A stretch of 64,000 bases of DNA from Sternotherus odoratus (lineage: Eukaryota > Chordata > Testudines > Kinosternidae). Positions 44,529 to 56,563 of the stretch are shown here, in pieces. Each line of letters starts with the position of its first letter. Position 1 is the stretch's first letter. The stretch spans positions 46,020,193-46,084,192 of the forward strand of contig JAVMKO010000005.1 in NCBI GenBank assembly GCA_032164245.1, in the 5' to 3' direction. Made by a program: the position numbers and the translations under genes. A model generated the notes under the pieces. The model did no database searches, was not told the origin of the DNA, and saw only the letters and a list, made by a program, of their open reading frames with translations.

Positions 44529-44571
44529 GTTTCAGAGAGGTAGCTGTGCTAGTCTGTATCAGCAAAAACAA
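44529..44571 (-). mobile_element. Penelope-like element terminal fragment
   Basis: The sequence agaggtagctgtgctagtct then gtatcagcaaaaac is the reverse complement of the extreme PLE 3' end. Only about 43 bp remain. Confidence 0.7.
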
Positions 44572-44717
44572 GGCTATAAAACAGGCATTTCAGATGTTTA
44601 CAGTTCAACCCAAGACCCTTTAGGTAAATAACCTCTCAGTCTGGACAGTGCCTATTCCTCCCTCCAGCGAAGGGCTCCCCCTGTCCCCCCTAAACACTTC
44701 CTTTTAATGGCCTATTT

Positions 44718-45011
44718 CAGGGGTAGACAACCTATGGCATGCCACTAGCTGATTTTCAGTGGCACTCACACAGCCCAGATCCTGGCCACCAGTCCGGGGG
44801 GCTCTGCATTTTCATTTAATTTTAAATGAAGCTTCTTAAACATTTTAAAAACCTTATTTACTTTATATACAATAATAGTTTAGTTATATATTATAGACAT
44901 AGAAAGAGACCTTCTAAAAACATTAAAATGTATTACTGACACGTGAAATCTTAAATTAGAGTGAATAAATGAAGACTCGGCACAGCACTTCTGAAAGGTT
45001 GCTGACCCTTG
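44718..45011. mobile_element. hAT MITE, CAGGGGTCGGCAACC family
   Basis: The left end is CAGGGGTAGACAACCTATGG and the right end is AAGGTTGCTGACCCTTG. The TSD is gcctattt (44710-44717) and gtctattt (45012-45019), one mismatch. The 294-bp body is AT-rich (acattttaaaaaccttattt) and non-coding. Confidence 0.85.
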
Positions 45012-45019
45012 GTCTATTT

Positions 45020-46197
45020 TCGTCAGGAGACCCAGACCATCAGCACTGCTCTTCAAACCCGACAGTTCCTACTTGCCCATTCCTGAAGGAGTCTATTGTT
45101 CTTCCCCATAAGGGACCACACTAACCCATCCTCCTCCATTCAAGGTAGACCGATCCCGTCTCATATGACTATGCTGATTTGTTGGGCATGGGGAGTTTCT
45201 CACTGTTGTCAACTGTCATGATGTTATCATTTAGTCTTGCCATATTTGGCATGTTTCTTAAAGCCCCAGCTCCCGGAATCATGTGAATACATGAGAATCT
45301 CAGCTTTGCTCATGGATGCAGAGAAAAGCTTGAGCACGTCAAAGGCCCCAAAAAACCAGACAGTAAATAAAAAGAACCCTAAATGTTTTTTTTATCTCAA
45401 TTTTGAGGAGCCTGACTCATGAATTCTGAACACTAAAGGGGATGGCAATACTGTATCCTCCAATGTATCTGTTGGTTTTGCATAGATCTTCCATGCAGTT
45501 TGCATATGCACACACACCGAGTCTGATTTTGCTTTCACTACACATGTTCAACATCTGCATAATTACAATGTATTCATAGATATTCCTTCTGATTTACACT
45601 AGCTTAAGCAAAAACAGGTACAAAGATTCCACATGCACTTGGGTTTTGACATTACCTAATGCCTCTGACTTCCTACTATGTGGAAAGGGATTTCAGTTTC
45701 TCCTCTTTGCTCATGCACATGAGTTTGTTGAGGGATTGTTTTAAAAAGAAGAACTTCCATTTTTCCATTCACAGGGGGCAAGTGTCTAAATATCAGTCGT
45801 TCAGTGCAGTCATTTTAGGTTAAGAGAACAGTACCACAACAAAGAACAGAAGTAAAATCTCCATGAAAGAGTGCACTGAATGTGTGTCCTTTGTAATAGT
45901 CTGGACAGAACTCAGCACAAAATGGCTGCTTATCTCTAGAAACGCAGGCCTTAGAGAGTTAAAGGTGCAGAATACAATGCAACCCTTCTGCCAGGTGATT
46001 AATGGCAGCAAACAAGGTTGGGTTCAATATATCTTGGTCCCTCTTGACAAATAACTAATCTGGCTTGAGCCCCTCACCTGGAAACCTGGGTAAACAAAAT
46101 GCACCAACCTGGAGTGCCCTTAGTAGGCAAAGCTTCCACACTCACATGCACTCAGACTGGGTGCAAACAAGAAAATTGGCAGCTGGTATCCTTCCCA
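45020..46197. other. Intergenic, nothing recognised
   Basis: Unique-looking DNA. No splice-bounded frame or transposon end was seen. Confidence 0.4.
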
Positions 46198-46975
46198 CTA
46201 CAGAAAGGATGTGGACAAATTGGAGACAGTCCAGCGGAGGGCAGCAAAAATGATTGGGGGGCTGGAGCATATGACTTATGAAGAGAGGCTAAAGGAAGTG
46301 TGCTTATTTAGTCTGCAGAAGAGAAGAATGAGGGGGGATTTGATAGCTGCCTCCAGCTACCTGAAGGGTGGTTCCAAAGAGGATGGATCTAGACCAGTGT
46401 CTCCCAAACTTACAACATTTGCGTACCCCTTTTGAGACATTTGTCTTACCGGCATACCCCTTCTTCAGCGAAGATCATTTTGATAACTGAACGTGTTATC
46501 ATATTAGTTACAATGTAAACCTGTGTGTATTTCTACTGTACAAGTGCACACGATTCTTATATATTACATTTTAATGAATTATTTTCTGCTGATAAAAAAA
46601 ACCCTATGATAAAGTAAAACAAAAAATTCTGCTGCATACCCCTTGAAACCACCAGGGGTACATGTACCACACTTTGGGAAACACTGATCTAGACTGTTCT
46701 CAGTGGTGGCAGAAGACAGAACAAGGAGCAATGGTCTCAAGTTGCAGTGGGGGAGGTTTAGGTTGGATATTAGGAAAAACTATTTCACTAGGAGGGTGCT
46801 GAAGCACTGGAATGGGTTACCTAGGGAGGGGGTGGACTCTCTATCCTTAGAGGTTTTTAAGGCCCAGCTTGACAAGCCCTGGCTGGGATGATTTAGTTGG
46901 GGATTGGTCCTGCTTTGAGCAAGGACTTGGACTAGATGACCTCCTGAGGTCTCTTCCAGCCCTAATCTTCTAAGT
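46198..46975 (+). mobile_element. CR1 LINE 3' end split by a hAT
   Basis: The first part has gagacagtccagcggagggc and atgacttatgaagagaggct. The second part has aggtttaggttggatattag, tggctgggatgatttagttg and actagatgacctcctgaggt. The hAT MITE at 46395-46686 separates them. The copy is 5'-truncated near 46198. Confidence 0.92.
46395..46686. mobile_element. hAT MITE, CAGTGTCTCCCAAAC family
   Basis: The left end is CAGTGTCTCCCAAACTT and the right end is CTTTGGGAAACACTG. A perfect 8-bp TSD, atctagac, is at 46387-46394 and 46687-46694. The body carries gcgtaccccttttgagac and ctgcataccccttgaaacca. It is younger than the CR1 it interrupts. Confidence 0.92.
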
Positions 46976-47507
46976 CAGTTTTTGGGAAAGGATATATAGT
47001 CATCAACCTGGGAGCCCAGCAACAGACTAGCTATGTGTAGTGCCCCCTCCCCACCTGGTTACTTTCTTTCATGCCAATCTGCTTACAGGTTTTGATGGAC
47101 AGGTTTGGGTTCTTCTGGATCCTGCCACCCACTCAGCAGGGTGTATCTTCTTTACTTTTTCCTATGAATTTATTTGGCAGTGCCTCCACCCCACTCGCTC
47201 CTTTCTGGAAGGGTTACCAGGGCAGCTTGGGAGGAAAATTCTAACCACAGGGTAATCCCCACTTACTTGCCAGATAGTTGGAAAGTTCCAAGAAATAACA
47301 CAAACAATATGTTCAACACACACATTATATTAAACAGGAGTCAAATATAACATAATAGGGTAAAACACTATTCTTAGGGTCACAGGTGCCTACACTGATA
47401 ATACCTGTGACTTTCCCCAGTCACATGACCTGATGTAAGATTAGTGTCCCATTGGTACGCGTACTTTGCTGGGGCCCTTGATGATTTATGACCACAATAT
47501 TTTCTCT

Positions 47508-48440
47508 GCAGTGGTGTAGCTCTGTGGCTGACTGGGTTCAGTACAGCCCAAAGGACTCACAAGTGGGAGAAGGTGGTAAGTCCTCCACAGGTTTAATACT
47601 CAGCAGGTTATAAAATCCCCAAACCCTTACTCCCTGGCTTGAGGACACAGTTCAGGGAGAGGGGGCCGGGGGTCCCCAAAACAAATTCACTAACTAAAAC
47701 AATGTGCACTCACAAACTCCATGAATGATCCCCAGGTTCAGAGATGACTCTGGACTCCTCAGTCACTGCAGAGGTGGCTGATCTCTGCTGGCAGGGATCC
47801 TCTTCAGGCAGGAATCAGGCTGCTTCGGTCCCAGGATTTCCCCTCACCACAAAGAGGTGCAGGGCTCTAGGTGCAGATTACACAACTGTACTAAATCCAA
47901 AACGGTCATCTCCTAGTCCAGCATCCAGACACACACACAGAGCAGGCAGCAGCCCTGCACTAGCAGCCAGAGCAGAGCTGACCATGTGGTGACTGGTTTC
48001 AGCTAGGAAGCTGGAGGACTAACTCAGCCTGGCTGGGAAAGTTTCCCAGCAAAACTGTACAAACTGGGAGTCATCAGCGGAGAGGGAAAAGCCCAGCTGA
48101 GGGATCTTGCTTTCAGGTCCCTAAAGGCCAATTCTCAGGGGGAACCCTGCATGCTCCCCACACAGCCAGTCCTGCCCTGGCCTTGGCCCTTGCTCTAGCC
48201 TGACTCAAAAATGGCTTCTCCCCTTTCCTGAACTCCCTGGGAAGGGAAGCTCACTCCCTATTGGTTGCCGGGCAGACTCTGAGTCTGCCTTAGCTCCCCC
48301 TCTCTGCCAGCAGACTGAGCCCAGGAATCTAGGTAATCTCCTTGGGGGTTATATCTGAAAACCAAAAGCAAAATACACAGTATCCATCTAACTTCCTTCC
48401 TATCTGCCAATGAGAATGGCTCACAGGTAACAATCCCTTG
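47508..48440 (-). mobile_element. Possible solo LTR
   Basis: On the minus strand the unit would begin tgttacctgtgagccattct and end in agctacacca, with a poly(A)-signal-like gtattaaacctgtgg before the end. TG/CA ends and length (about 0.9 kb) fit an LTR. No TSD was found and there is no internal retroviral gene, so this is tentative. Confidence 0.3.
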
Positions 48441-50150
48441 ACCTGACCATCTCATCCATCCACAAAACCTCCTTCCATGGCTTGGATCACATCTGGACCA
48501 AGAGAAGGACTCTTGGACTCTGTAGCTGGGTGGTTAAGGCACTGGCCTGCACTATGGATAACACAGGCCTGATTCAGAGCTGTTTTTTCCATCCCAGATC
48601 ACTCTGAACCAGGCAGTGCAGCGACTTGATCCTGGGTCAGAGCCCTAACCACATGGCTACTGAGTGTGAGAAACTCCCTTTCTCACTCTGTAACCAGACA
48701 GCCTCAGATCTGAACACAATGCTGAAACCTGTAGTCCTTGGTGAAATTAAATTGCACTGAAAATGTTCGGACTATGGCTAAATACAAGACAGGATGTGAG
48801 ATGTAATGGTGAACCTACCAAGAGTGAAACTGGCCTGTTCCTCAAGACCAGGGCAGGTTTATAGAAGATGTGTAATAAACACCCTCTATCCACAGAATGG
48901 GTATAGTCAAGACAACAGCAGTGCCCCATACTGTATCTATGAACTGTTCTGGAGGATGAGGATGAAAGGGTAATCCAGTCATCAGGGCACATCTCTTTAG
49001 AGAAGCCATTCTGCTCATCAGATGCTGTTTGCGAAGATAAATAACTGAGCTCTAGCTTCTTTGTATCTACAGTGGGAAAGCATGTGTGTTCGCAATTCAT
49101 CCAAGCATTCATGGCCCTTTCCTTGTTTATAGCTTTGCACAAAATGCAAGCCTTCATTCCACTATGTTTTTCAATGTTCTCCAATATTTATCATGCACTC
49201 TGAACTCTCAGAGCTTGTCTCACAAACCAGTTTTTCTTTCTGGGCTCTGAAAGCTTCCCAAATATGGTTATTAAATATCTGAGAGATAAAGAGACCTCAC
49301 AAATATTCAAAAGCCATACGAGATATAAACATTTCAGATGCCTAATAAATAAAAAAAACTAAGAGCGGAATGATGCAACAGATTAAAAATCTGAGCAGAG
49401 AGATAGCTGTGTACTTAACAAGAGCGGCAAAGAGCCCTTAGAAGGGTCCTACAACACGGTCAAATATGGTTGGAGAATTCCAAAAGGAAACACTTGTGAA
49501 GGGTTTGCAGCAGTGATGACTCACAGACAAAATTATCCAGAACACCGCGTGATTTGTAAAATACTTCTGAGGTGATGTGGCTCCATTTTTCAGATTTTAA
49601 AATAAGGAAATCTGATACAGAGAGTCTGTTATAAAAACATGTGCCTAATTTAGCTGGCATTAAACATCCAGCTCAACCTTGGCCTACTTCCTATACAGAG
49701 CTGCTTTAAATTACAACTTTGTGAGGTTTTTTTTGCATTTGTATTTGTGTATTTGATCAAGAGCAAAATACTGCCACCTCCATTGAGGCGGTGCACCCAG
49801 AATCCTGGAGTCTTGGATGGCTCCTTGATTTCCTTTGCCTGAGCAAACAGGACAGATCCACAGAGAACATCTTCTAGCTGACTTTGCTGGCAGCAGGGAG
49901 AATCGCTGTCAAGCCACTACCATAAGCAACAGGAATTGGAGATTAACTGGACTGGAGATCACTTAGCCTCAATGGCTAGCTGTAGTCACCATGAATCAAC
50001 CAAAGGCAGCTAAGAAAAAGTATTTATAGGACAGTGCTGGGGGGAGAGGAGGAAAGCAAAAGAGACTGAAGATGCTGGACCAAATTAATTCCCGGTAAAA
50101 ATCCATTGGCATCAATGGTGTTTCACATTCTGGACCAAATTAATTACAGT
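48441..50150. other. Intergenic, weak SINE trace
   Basis: A tRNA-head-like gtagctgggtggttaaggca lies at 48522. The minus-strand open frame at 48747-49184 has no motif I recognise. The rest shows nothing. Confidence 0.35.
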
Positions 50151-50154
50151 GAAA

Positions 50155-50850
50155 GGGACACCGCTACTGGCAGGGAGAGGGTTAACCCCACCCTTGCTAG
50201 TTGTCAGCCATCATTGCACTCTGCTAGCCGGGATGGGTAGATCAGCCCTGTGCTCCTTGCAGGGAGGTGGTTGCACCCTGCTGGGGTAGAGGGTTGGAGT
50301 GCAGGGGGGTGAGGGCTTCAGCTGGGGCTGCAAGCTGTGGGATGGAGCCATGGATGAGGGACTCAGGACTGGGGCAGAGGCTTGTGATGGGGATGTGAGG
50401 GCTCCTGCTGGGGGTGCCGTCTCTGGGGTGGAGCTGGGGATGAGGGGTTTGGGGTGCAGGCTGCCCCGGGGCTATGATGGGGAGAGAGGAATCCCCCCAG
50501 CTCTCTCTCCCTGCAGCAGTACCTGGGCTGGGGGGAAAGGCACTTCTCCCCAACCTGGCAGCTCCAAGGATGGGGCTGCGGGATAGGCGCCTCTCCCCCA
50601 GCTAAGGCAGGTTGGGGGCTGGGCTGGATTGGGACTGGGGCTCCTGTCCCCCAGCCATGGTAGGTATGGGGGAGAGGCACCTCTACCCCAGCCGCAGCAG
50701 GTCCCAGACCAGCCTGGGTTCAGGCTGGGGGAGGGGCGCTGTCCCCCGGCAATGACAGGTCCATGGGGGCTGGGTTCCCTGAGTGCCTGCCCAGCGCTTA
50801 ATAGGCTGCTGCACGGCCACACAGTTTACAGGGAGCTTAGATCCTCAAAA
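50155..50850. repeat. Unclassified GC-rich dispersed repeat
   Basis: The body is built of gatgaggggtttggggtgca-type words and hairpins such as ctctcccccagct / gctgggggag. The right end runs cagcgcttaataggctgctg, cacggccacacagtttacag. Base composition differs sharply from both flanks. I could not resolve termini. Confidence 0.4.
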
Positions 50851-51085
50851 GGCTCTTCATTCACCAGGTGATAGGTTTAGTTACTCAACCTGCTTCACTT
50901 CAGTCTGTGTTACACATTCAAACGCAAATATACGCACACTGCCATGAAAGGGGTTTTCTTCAGAAGGCAGACAATGATATGCATCAGCAAGCAAGAATTC
51001 CTACCTATCCAACATCACCACTGGGACACTCAGGATACCCATCAGGCAGGCACCCAGGCGAGCATTGCTTGCTTCCAAGTAACCC

Positions 51086-51101
51086 GGGGGGGGGGGGGGG
51101 G
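51086..51101 (+). repeat. Poly-G run
   Basis: About sixteen consecutive G residues lie after aaccc. Confidence 0.9.
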
Positions 51102-51581
51102 AGGATGGTTACACATCATTCCTGGGAAAGTCTGTGGCAAAGCAATGACACTCAGAACTTACCCCCAAAGTGCAAGTCTTTTGGAAAGGAAGGGGAGAGG
51201 AAAGGCCACATTTTGACTTCTAGAACCCACAGTACATATTATAATCAAGAGGACCTCTTCAGAATTTGTCATTTGCCATGGATCACTAAATATGTGTTTG
51301 CAATTAGTTAACTTCAGGACTTGCAGTGTTCAAGAGATCCCCTATAATGAGTACATTGAGGTTCATGGGACTAGTGCAAATACTGAAGTAATTTTATTTA
51401 TTTATCTTGGGTACAACTGGTAAATGGGTTACAATTTAAGAGCCACCATTCCAAGCAAACAATGGAACAATGGTCCACACTGAAAACTGGACCCAACCTC
51501 CATTCTCCTTCCTCACAACTGCTATCAATCTGCCATGCCACACACACAGTGTCCCCACTGGGTTTAGCCTAATGCTAGCCC

Positions 51582-51942
51582 AGGGATGGGCAAAGTACGG
51601 CCCAAGGGCTGACCCATTTTAAGCTGGCCCATGAGCTTCTGCTGGGGAGTGGGGTCAGGGCCCACACCGCATGGCTTGGTCCCACTCTGGCCAGGATGCT
51701 GGGTCAGGGGATGGACCACATGGCTCGGCCCTGCTCTGGCACTTCATCCGGGGTTCTGGGTCGGGGCCAGACCACGGGGCTTGCCCCCGCTCCAGATGGC
51801 ACTAGGTCGGGCCCATACCAGCGACTTAGCCCTGCTCTGGCCAGGGCACTAGGTCAGGGGCCACACCACGTGGTTTGGCCCCACTCCGGCACTCCAGACA
51901 GGGCGCCGAGTTGGGGCCGCATAGCTCTCGGAAGCCGCAGCA
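51582..51942. mobile_element. hAT fragment, CAGGGGTGGGCAAACT family
   Basis: The left end cagggatgggcaaagtacgg matches the family. The right end is missing; a CR1 tail begins directly at 51943. The body has four gggccacaccacgtggtttg-like units. Confidence 0.65.
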
Positions 51943-52060
51943 TGAATCATAGAATATCAGGGTTGGAAGAGACCTCAGGAGGTCATCTAGTCCAACCCCC
52001 TGTTCAAAGCAGGACCAATCCCCAACTAAATCATCCCAGCCAGGGCTTTGTCAACCTCGG
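51943..52060 (-). mobile_element. CR1 LINE 3' end, antisense
   Basis: The plus strand reads gaatcatagaatatcagggt, agacctcaggaggtcatcta, accaatccccaactaaatca, the reverse complement of the CR1 3' end with its attctatgattc tail. It is cut at the 5' side near 52060. Confidence 0.9.
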
Positions 52061-52714
52061 TTTCCCCACAGTGAAATGGGACTAATCCTACTTTCCTTCC
52101 TCATAGGGAAAGCCCTGAATGGAGGGCAATGCCAAGGTGCCAAGTCAGGTTATTTTACTGACTCACTTGCTGGAAATCAAACAAGCCATTTTGATAAAGT
52201 GAGACTCTGGTACAATGAGATCTGAGGAGATAGAGATTGTGATATTTTGCCCTGCGGGACGTGGGTGGGAGTGGTGCTGCACTGCCCCAAGAGGGGCACA
52301 AAGGGCTCAATTTCCCGAAGTTCCCCAAATCACTGGGCCAGTGCCCCCCATTGCACCATCACTTGGGATGGCATAGCCTGCTCCCCCTAACTCTGTGCAC
52401 TGATGTGCATTGGGAGCTAATGCTCTGCCCCTTTTGGGGTAGCTTACACCCCTGTGGATGCATTTAGCAGCAGCATGGCACTCCCTTGAGTGCAGGGGTG
52501 TGCCTGCCCTGGTTTGTGTGCAGGAGTGGGGGAGATGCCAGTGCTCACCCCTACTCTGTGATAAACCATCATGGGAAATAAACCATCATGGCAAATGGAA
52601 ACGATGTCATTGCAAATGGGAAGTCTCTGACTGCATCACAGGATGAGTTTTGTTAGCACTAACAAACCATCTGGGCTTCTCGTTATGAAGCTAAGTGCAG
52701 AGCTGATGACAATA
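52061..52714. other. Intergenic, nothing recognised
   Basis: A small direct repeat (aaaccatcatggcaaatgg / catgggaaataaaccatcat) lies at 52565-52620. No other structure was seen. Confidence 0.4.
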
Positions 52715-52925
52715 TTGAGACTTTGCATTTCTGTAGCACCGGCCAGCTCAGGATCTGTTATGTGAAATATGCAAATGTTGTCCCCATTTTATTGATGGAG
52801 AAACAGAGGAAGGAAGAATTGCAGTGACTTGTCCAAAAGTCTAATAGCAATTCATTGGCAGAGCGGTGAATTGAACCCAGCTCTCAGTTATTTACTCTAA
52901 TCACTAGACCATGCTGCCACCTTTG
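52715..52925 (-). repeat. MIR-type SINE, antisense
   Basis: The order tccccattttattgatggag, aaacagaggaaggaagaatt, gtgacttgtccaaaagtcta, gaattgaacccagctctcag, ctctaatcactagaccatgc is the reverse complement of a MIR/CORE-SINE. Confidence 0.8.
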
Positions 52926-54218
52926 ATAAGAAGAGGAATTCTGTATAGTTAGTGAACTCTCTAGGGGCTGTGTTTTTCCATGGACCCTACACAGCTCTCG
53001 GTTTCATGTCTACAATCTTGATCCTAGGAGCTGATTAACATGCTGAGAGAGCAACGGTTAGATGCCCTTCAGCTAAGGCACTCTCTGAACATGCCAAGAG
53101 AAGTGTGTATACACAGCATAATAAAGGGACTGGGTATAGTCACCACTCCACTAAAACCATTAGCTTGAATGTAGTCCAGGAGCAATCAAGAGTCATCCCC
53201 AGGTAATGGCCAGGCATTTGATGTCCCACATGAAATGAGTAAGTGATTTCAGTCCAATTTCCTGTGGAAAGGGATCCAAGCCACAGGCACATAAAACGCT
53301 TTTCATCAAAACTGGTCCCTAAATTGGCAGAGATGCCAGGGCCTGAGACACAGAGACAACTTCCTTAGAAAAGGCTGTGCCAGGTCAGGATGAAGCAGCC
53401 ATGTGGGAAGAGGACTGTGGGGAAGCCGGCACGGCCACCTCCTGTATGGAACCAGGGACTCAAGGACTCCAGTCTCCCAGGCAATCAATCTGACACCTTA
53501 ACCTGCACTAAAGAAAAAGAAATAGATAGCACCCCACGGCATCTCACAATCACTTTATTTTTCAGTCACATGAATAAATGCAGAATTTCAACTCTGGTGG
53601 AGAGGCATGAAACTGGGTCTCTCTGTACAGCATTTGCTAACCCCCAGATGCAGGTAAGTAATTGCCCTCTTTTCCACAGGTAAGCATGCTTCTTTTGAAA
53701 ATGACAAAGTTGGCCTTCAATCTTGCAAATCGCTTAGGCACATGCTTCACTCTATGTACATGAGTAGTTCCATTGAAGTAAATGGGAATACCCAGGGGTA
53801 TAAACTTAATCATGTAAGTGTTTGCAGGACTTGGGCCTTAGAGAAACAGAGAAAGAGAGATGCTGATTCAACAAAGGACATGCTTAAGTCCATCTCTGTT
53901 AAGCAAAGCATTTAAGCACATGCTTAACTTTAAGTACATGCTTAAATATTTTGTCAAATTGGAACAATAGTCATTTCATGGAATCAAGATCTACAAAGAC
54001 CAACAGAAAATGAAAAACATCTCAGTTCTTCTGTGTCATGTTAAACATGTAGGTACCAAACCAGCATCTAGAAAAATACCAGCCTGACAACAGAATATGG
54101 ATGGGGAGGGGGAAGGGAATAGCACGTGGAGGCTCTTCTCTTAGTAGTGTTCTAAAATATTATTTAAGGACAAGACTGTAAGGTCTTTGGGCCACAACTG
54201 GTTAGTCTATGTCTACTC
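52926..54218. other. Intergenic with old palindromic repeats
   Basis: A SINE-head fragment on the minus strand is at 53420-53510. The palindromic old repeat occupies 53720-53960 (cttaagtccat ... aagcacatgcttaactttaa). A splice-bounded open stretch at 53566-53653 was considered and rejected. Confidence 0.4.
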
Positions 54219-54720
54219 CAGGGGTGGGTAAACTTTTTGGCCCAAGGGCCACATTGAGGTTCAAAATTTGTATGAAGGGATGGGTAGGGAAGGCTATGCC
54301 TTCCCAAACAGTCTGACCCTGCCTCCTATCTGACTCCCTCCCACTTCCCGCCCCGACTGCCCCCCTCAGAACCTTCAACCCATCCAACCCCCCGCCTCCT
54401 TGTCCCCTGACTACTCCCTCCAGAGATCCCCGCCCCTAACCACCCCCACCAAGACCCCACCCCCTAAGCCCCCCGCTTCTTGTCCCCTAACTGTCCTCTC
54501 CAGATACACCCCCTGCCCCAATCACCCCCCAGGATGCCATCCCCTATCAAAACACCACTGTCCCCGTTCCGTCCCCAGAATTACTCTGTCCCCAGAACCA
54601 TTTTACACACCACTTTTTCTTCTCAAAGTTTCCCATGCTGGTTACCCCCTGACTCAGCTCCACTGGGCCAGCCATGGGGGCCGTGCTACTGTTGGCCAAC
54701 TGCCAGCATTTTAACCAGCC
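54219..54720. mobile_element. hAT fragment, CAGGGGTGGGCAAACT family, reversed
   Basis: The terminus CAGGGGTGGGTAAACTTTTT followed by ggcccaagggccacat is the right end of the family read from the other strand. The C-rich body (cccctgactactccctccag) follows and fades near 54720. The second terminus is missing. Confidence 0.75.
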
Positions 54721-56100
54721 TGTCACCTACCCTGAGCAGAATAGGTCTAGATGATGTAGTGGTTAAAATGTTGGTGGCCAGCAATGCCCTTCTATACACT
54801 AGTGCTCCCAGTGGTGCCATCACTGATGGACCCAGCATTAGCAGCGGTGGGGAACTTCAGCCAAAAGGGTAACCTTTTCAAAAGTGCTTTGGGGACTTTA
54901 ATTGAGACATCGGCTCCAACTGTCTAAGTCGCTTGAAAATGGGGCTTTGGCTCCTAAATCACTTTGCCACTTACGAAAGTTTAATCCAAAGTCTAGTACA
55001 GACTCAGTCAAACTTAATCTCAGCAGGCCCAGGCTTCGGGAAATATACCACTCTCTCATCATCCAACTCGCTCTCCCTTCTTGACAAGCTCAGACTCCGC
55101 CTGTCAGTCTTACAGATCCCGTCCTTGACGGAGTTCCACTGACCTCTTCTTATCAGAGAGATTCTCCCTTAGTACCATGAACTCATAAGGGTTAAGTCCA
55201 ATGTGCTATCCAAATCCCATAATGTCTAATTATTCTGTCTAAGATAATTACCCCTGGAGGTTTCACTCGGCAAATTTTTTTTTGGCTTCCGGTCATAGAA
55301 ACTGTAATGTATTGTTTGCTTTGCACTGTTAGGGCCAGAGCCAAAGCACACTGAAGTCAACAGGAGTCTGTCCATTGGTAACTGAGCTGTAGATCAAGCC
55401 CTAAAACAGCAGCTATGTTTTGCCCCATAGGTGGCTTCATTTTAGTGGTGGATGAAGTGATGCTTGTAGCTTGTGGATAGTTTATAAAGTCCTTGCAGAA
55501 CCTTTATGGTGGAAGGCGTAGCTAGGATTGTAAAAGGGACCTGGGAGAGCTAGGTGCCTAACTCCCACTGACTGTCAGAAAGTGCAGCCTATATAAATGT
55601 AGGACCCCCAGAATCAGAATTGTTTTAATCTCACTCTCCCAATTCCCTTCCAAAACTATCAATGAACAAGCCAAAATGCTGTCCTAGTTCCAATGGACAA
55701 ATCCTCAGACTAGAACTGCTAAATTTGATTTAGAAATTTCTACATGCAAAAGGTGAAGTTTGACTCTCAGTGACAATGTTACATATGGTGGACCTGAAAC
55801 GTTTATGGCATGAAACTCTTGACTTATCAATGTTATGAAAAAAATAATTTGCTGTCAGCTGCAGGTTTTATTTTATTTTTATGACCCATTATATTTCCTG
55901 CTTCTTCCCAGCAGTAGTGACTCAGCAGTGCTCCACAGCATCTAGGTTTTCCCATAGAGATTTTCCAAAATGTGGATGGCAAATTAACACATGTTGTGGG
56001 GCTGTCTACCTTATAATGCTTAATCAATGACAGACTTGGCTCTAAATATGGGACTAGCCACACACAACATTGCCTATTCACAGTTAGAAGCCATGGAAAA
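54721..56100. other. Intergenic, nothing recognised
   Basis: No transposon ends, simple repeats or convincing exons were seen. Confidence 0.4.
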
Positions 56101-56563
56101 CAGGGCCGGCTCTAGGTTTTTTTCCACCCCAAGCAAAAAAAAATTTGTCCGCCTCCCCCTTTTTTTTTGACTAATAGCAGGGAGGCTACCACCTGCTGCG
56201 GAGAGGAATCTTATCCCTCAGGCTGGCAGGTCATGGCGCCTCCCACCAGCTTCCTCCTGGGTCGCTTCCTTGTTGGGAATCGCTTGAGGTATAGTCAGCA
56301 CCCTCTCTGCCCACCCCCGCTGGGTACAGAGCACCTGTCCACTCAGCACAGAGTCTGTAGGATGGAGACCCGGGACTCGGGCACCCGCTACCAGGCTCCT
56401 GCAATTCCCCCAGCTGAAAAACTTGGCGTAGTGTGTGCTGGATGGCAGTGGGGAGTCAGGGTTTTGGGACACCTGTGTGGGGTGGCCAGCGCCGGAATGC
56501 CGCCCCTGGAAATATGCCACCCTGAGCATGTGCTTGCTTTGCTGGTGCCTACAGCTGGCCCTG
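56101..56563. mobile_element. hAT-like element, CAGGGCCGGCTCTAGG family
   Basis: The left end CAGGGCCGGCTCTAGG pairs with the right end GTGCCTACAGCTGGCCCTG. Flanks are atggaaaa and atggatga, an 8-bp TSD with two differences. The 463-bp body is non-coding. Confidence 0.6.

Noticed and set aside
48747..49184. A 145-codon minus-strand open frame
   Set aside because: Composition is unremarkable and no domain or splice context is visible.
53566..53653. A plus-strand stretch with acceptor ttatttttcag and donor gtaagt
   Set aside because: It encodes no recognisable sequence, has no partner exon, and its neighbourhood is SINE-derived.
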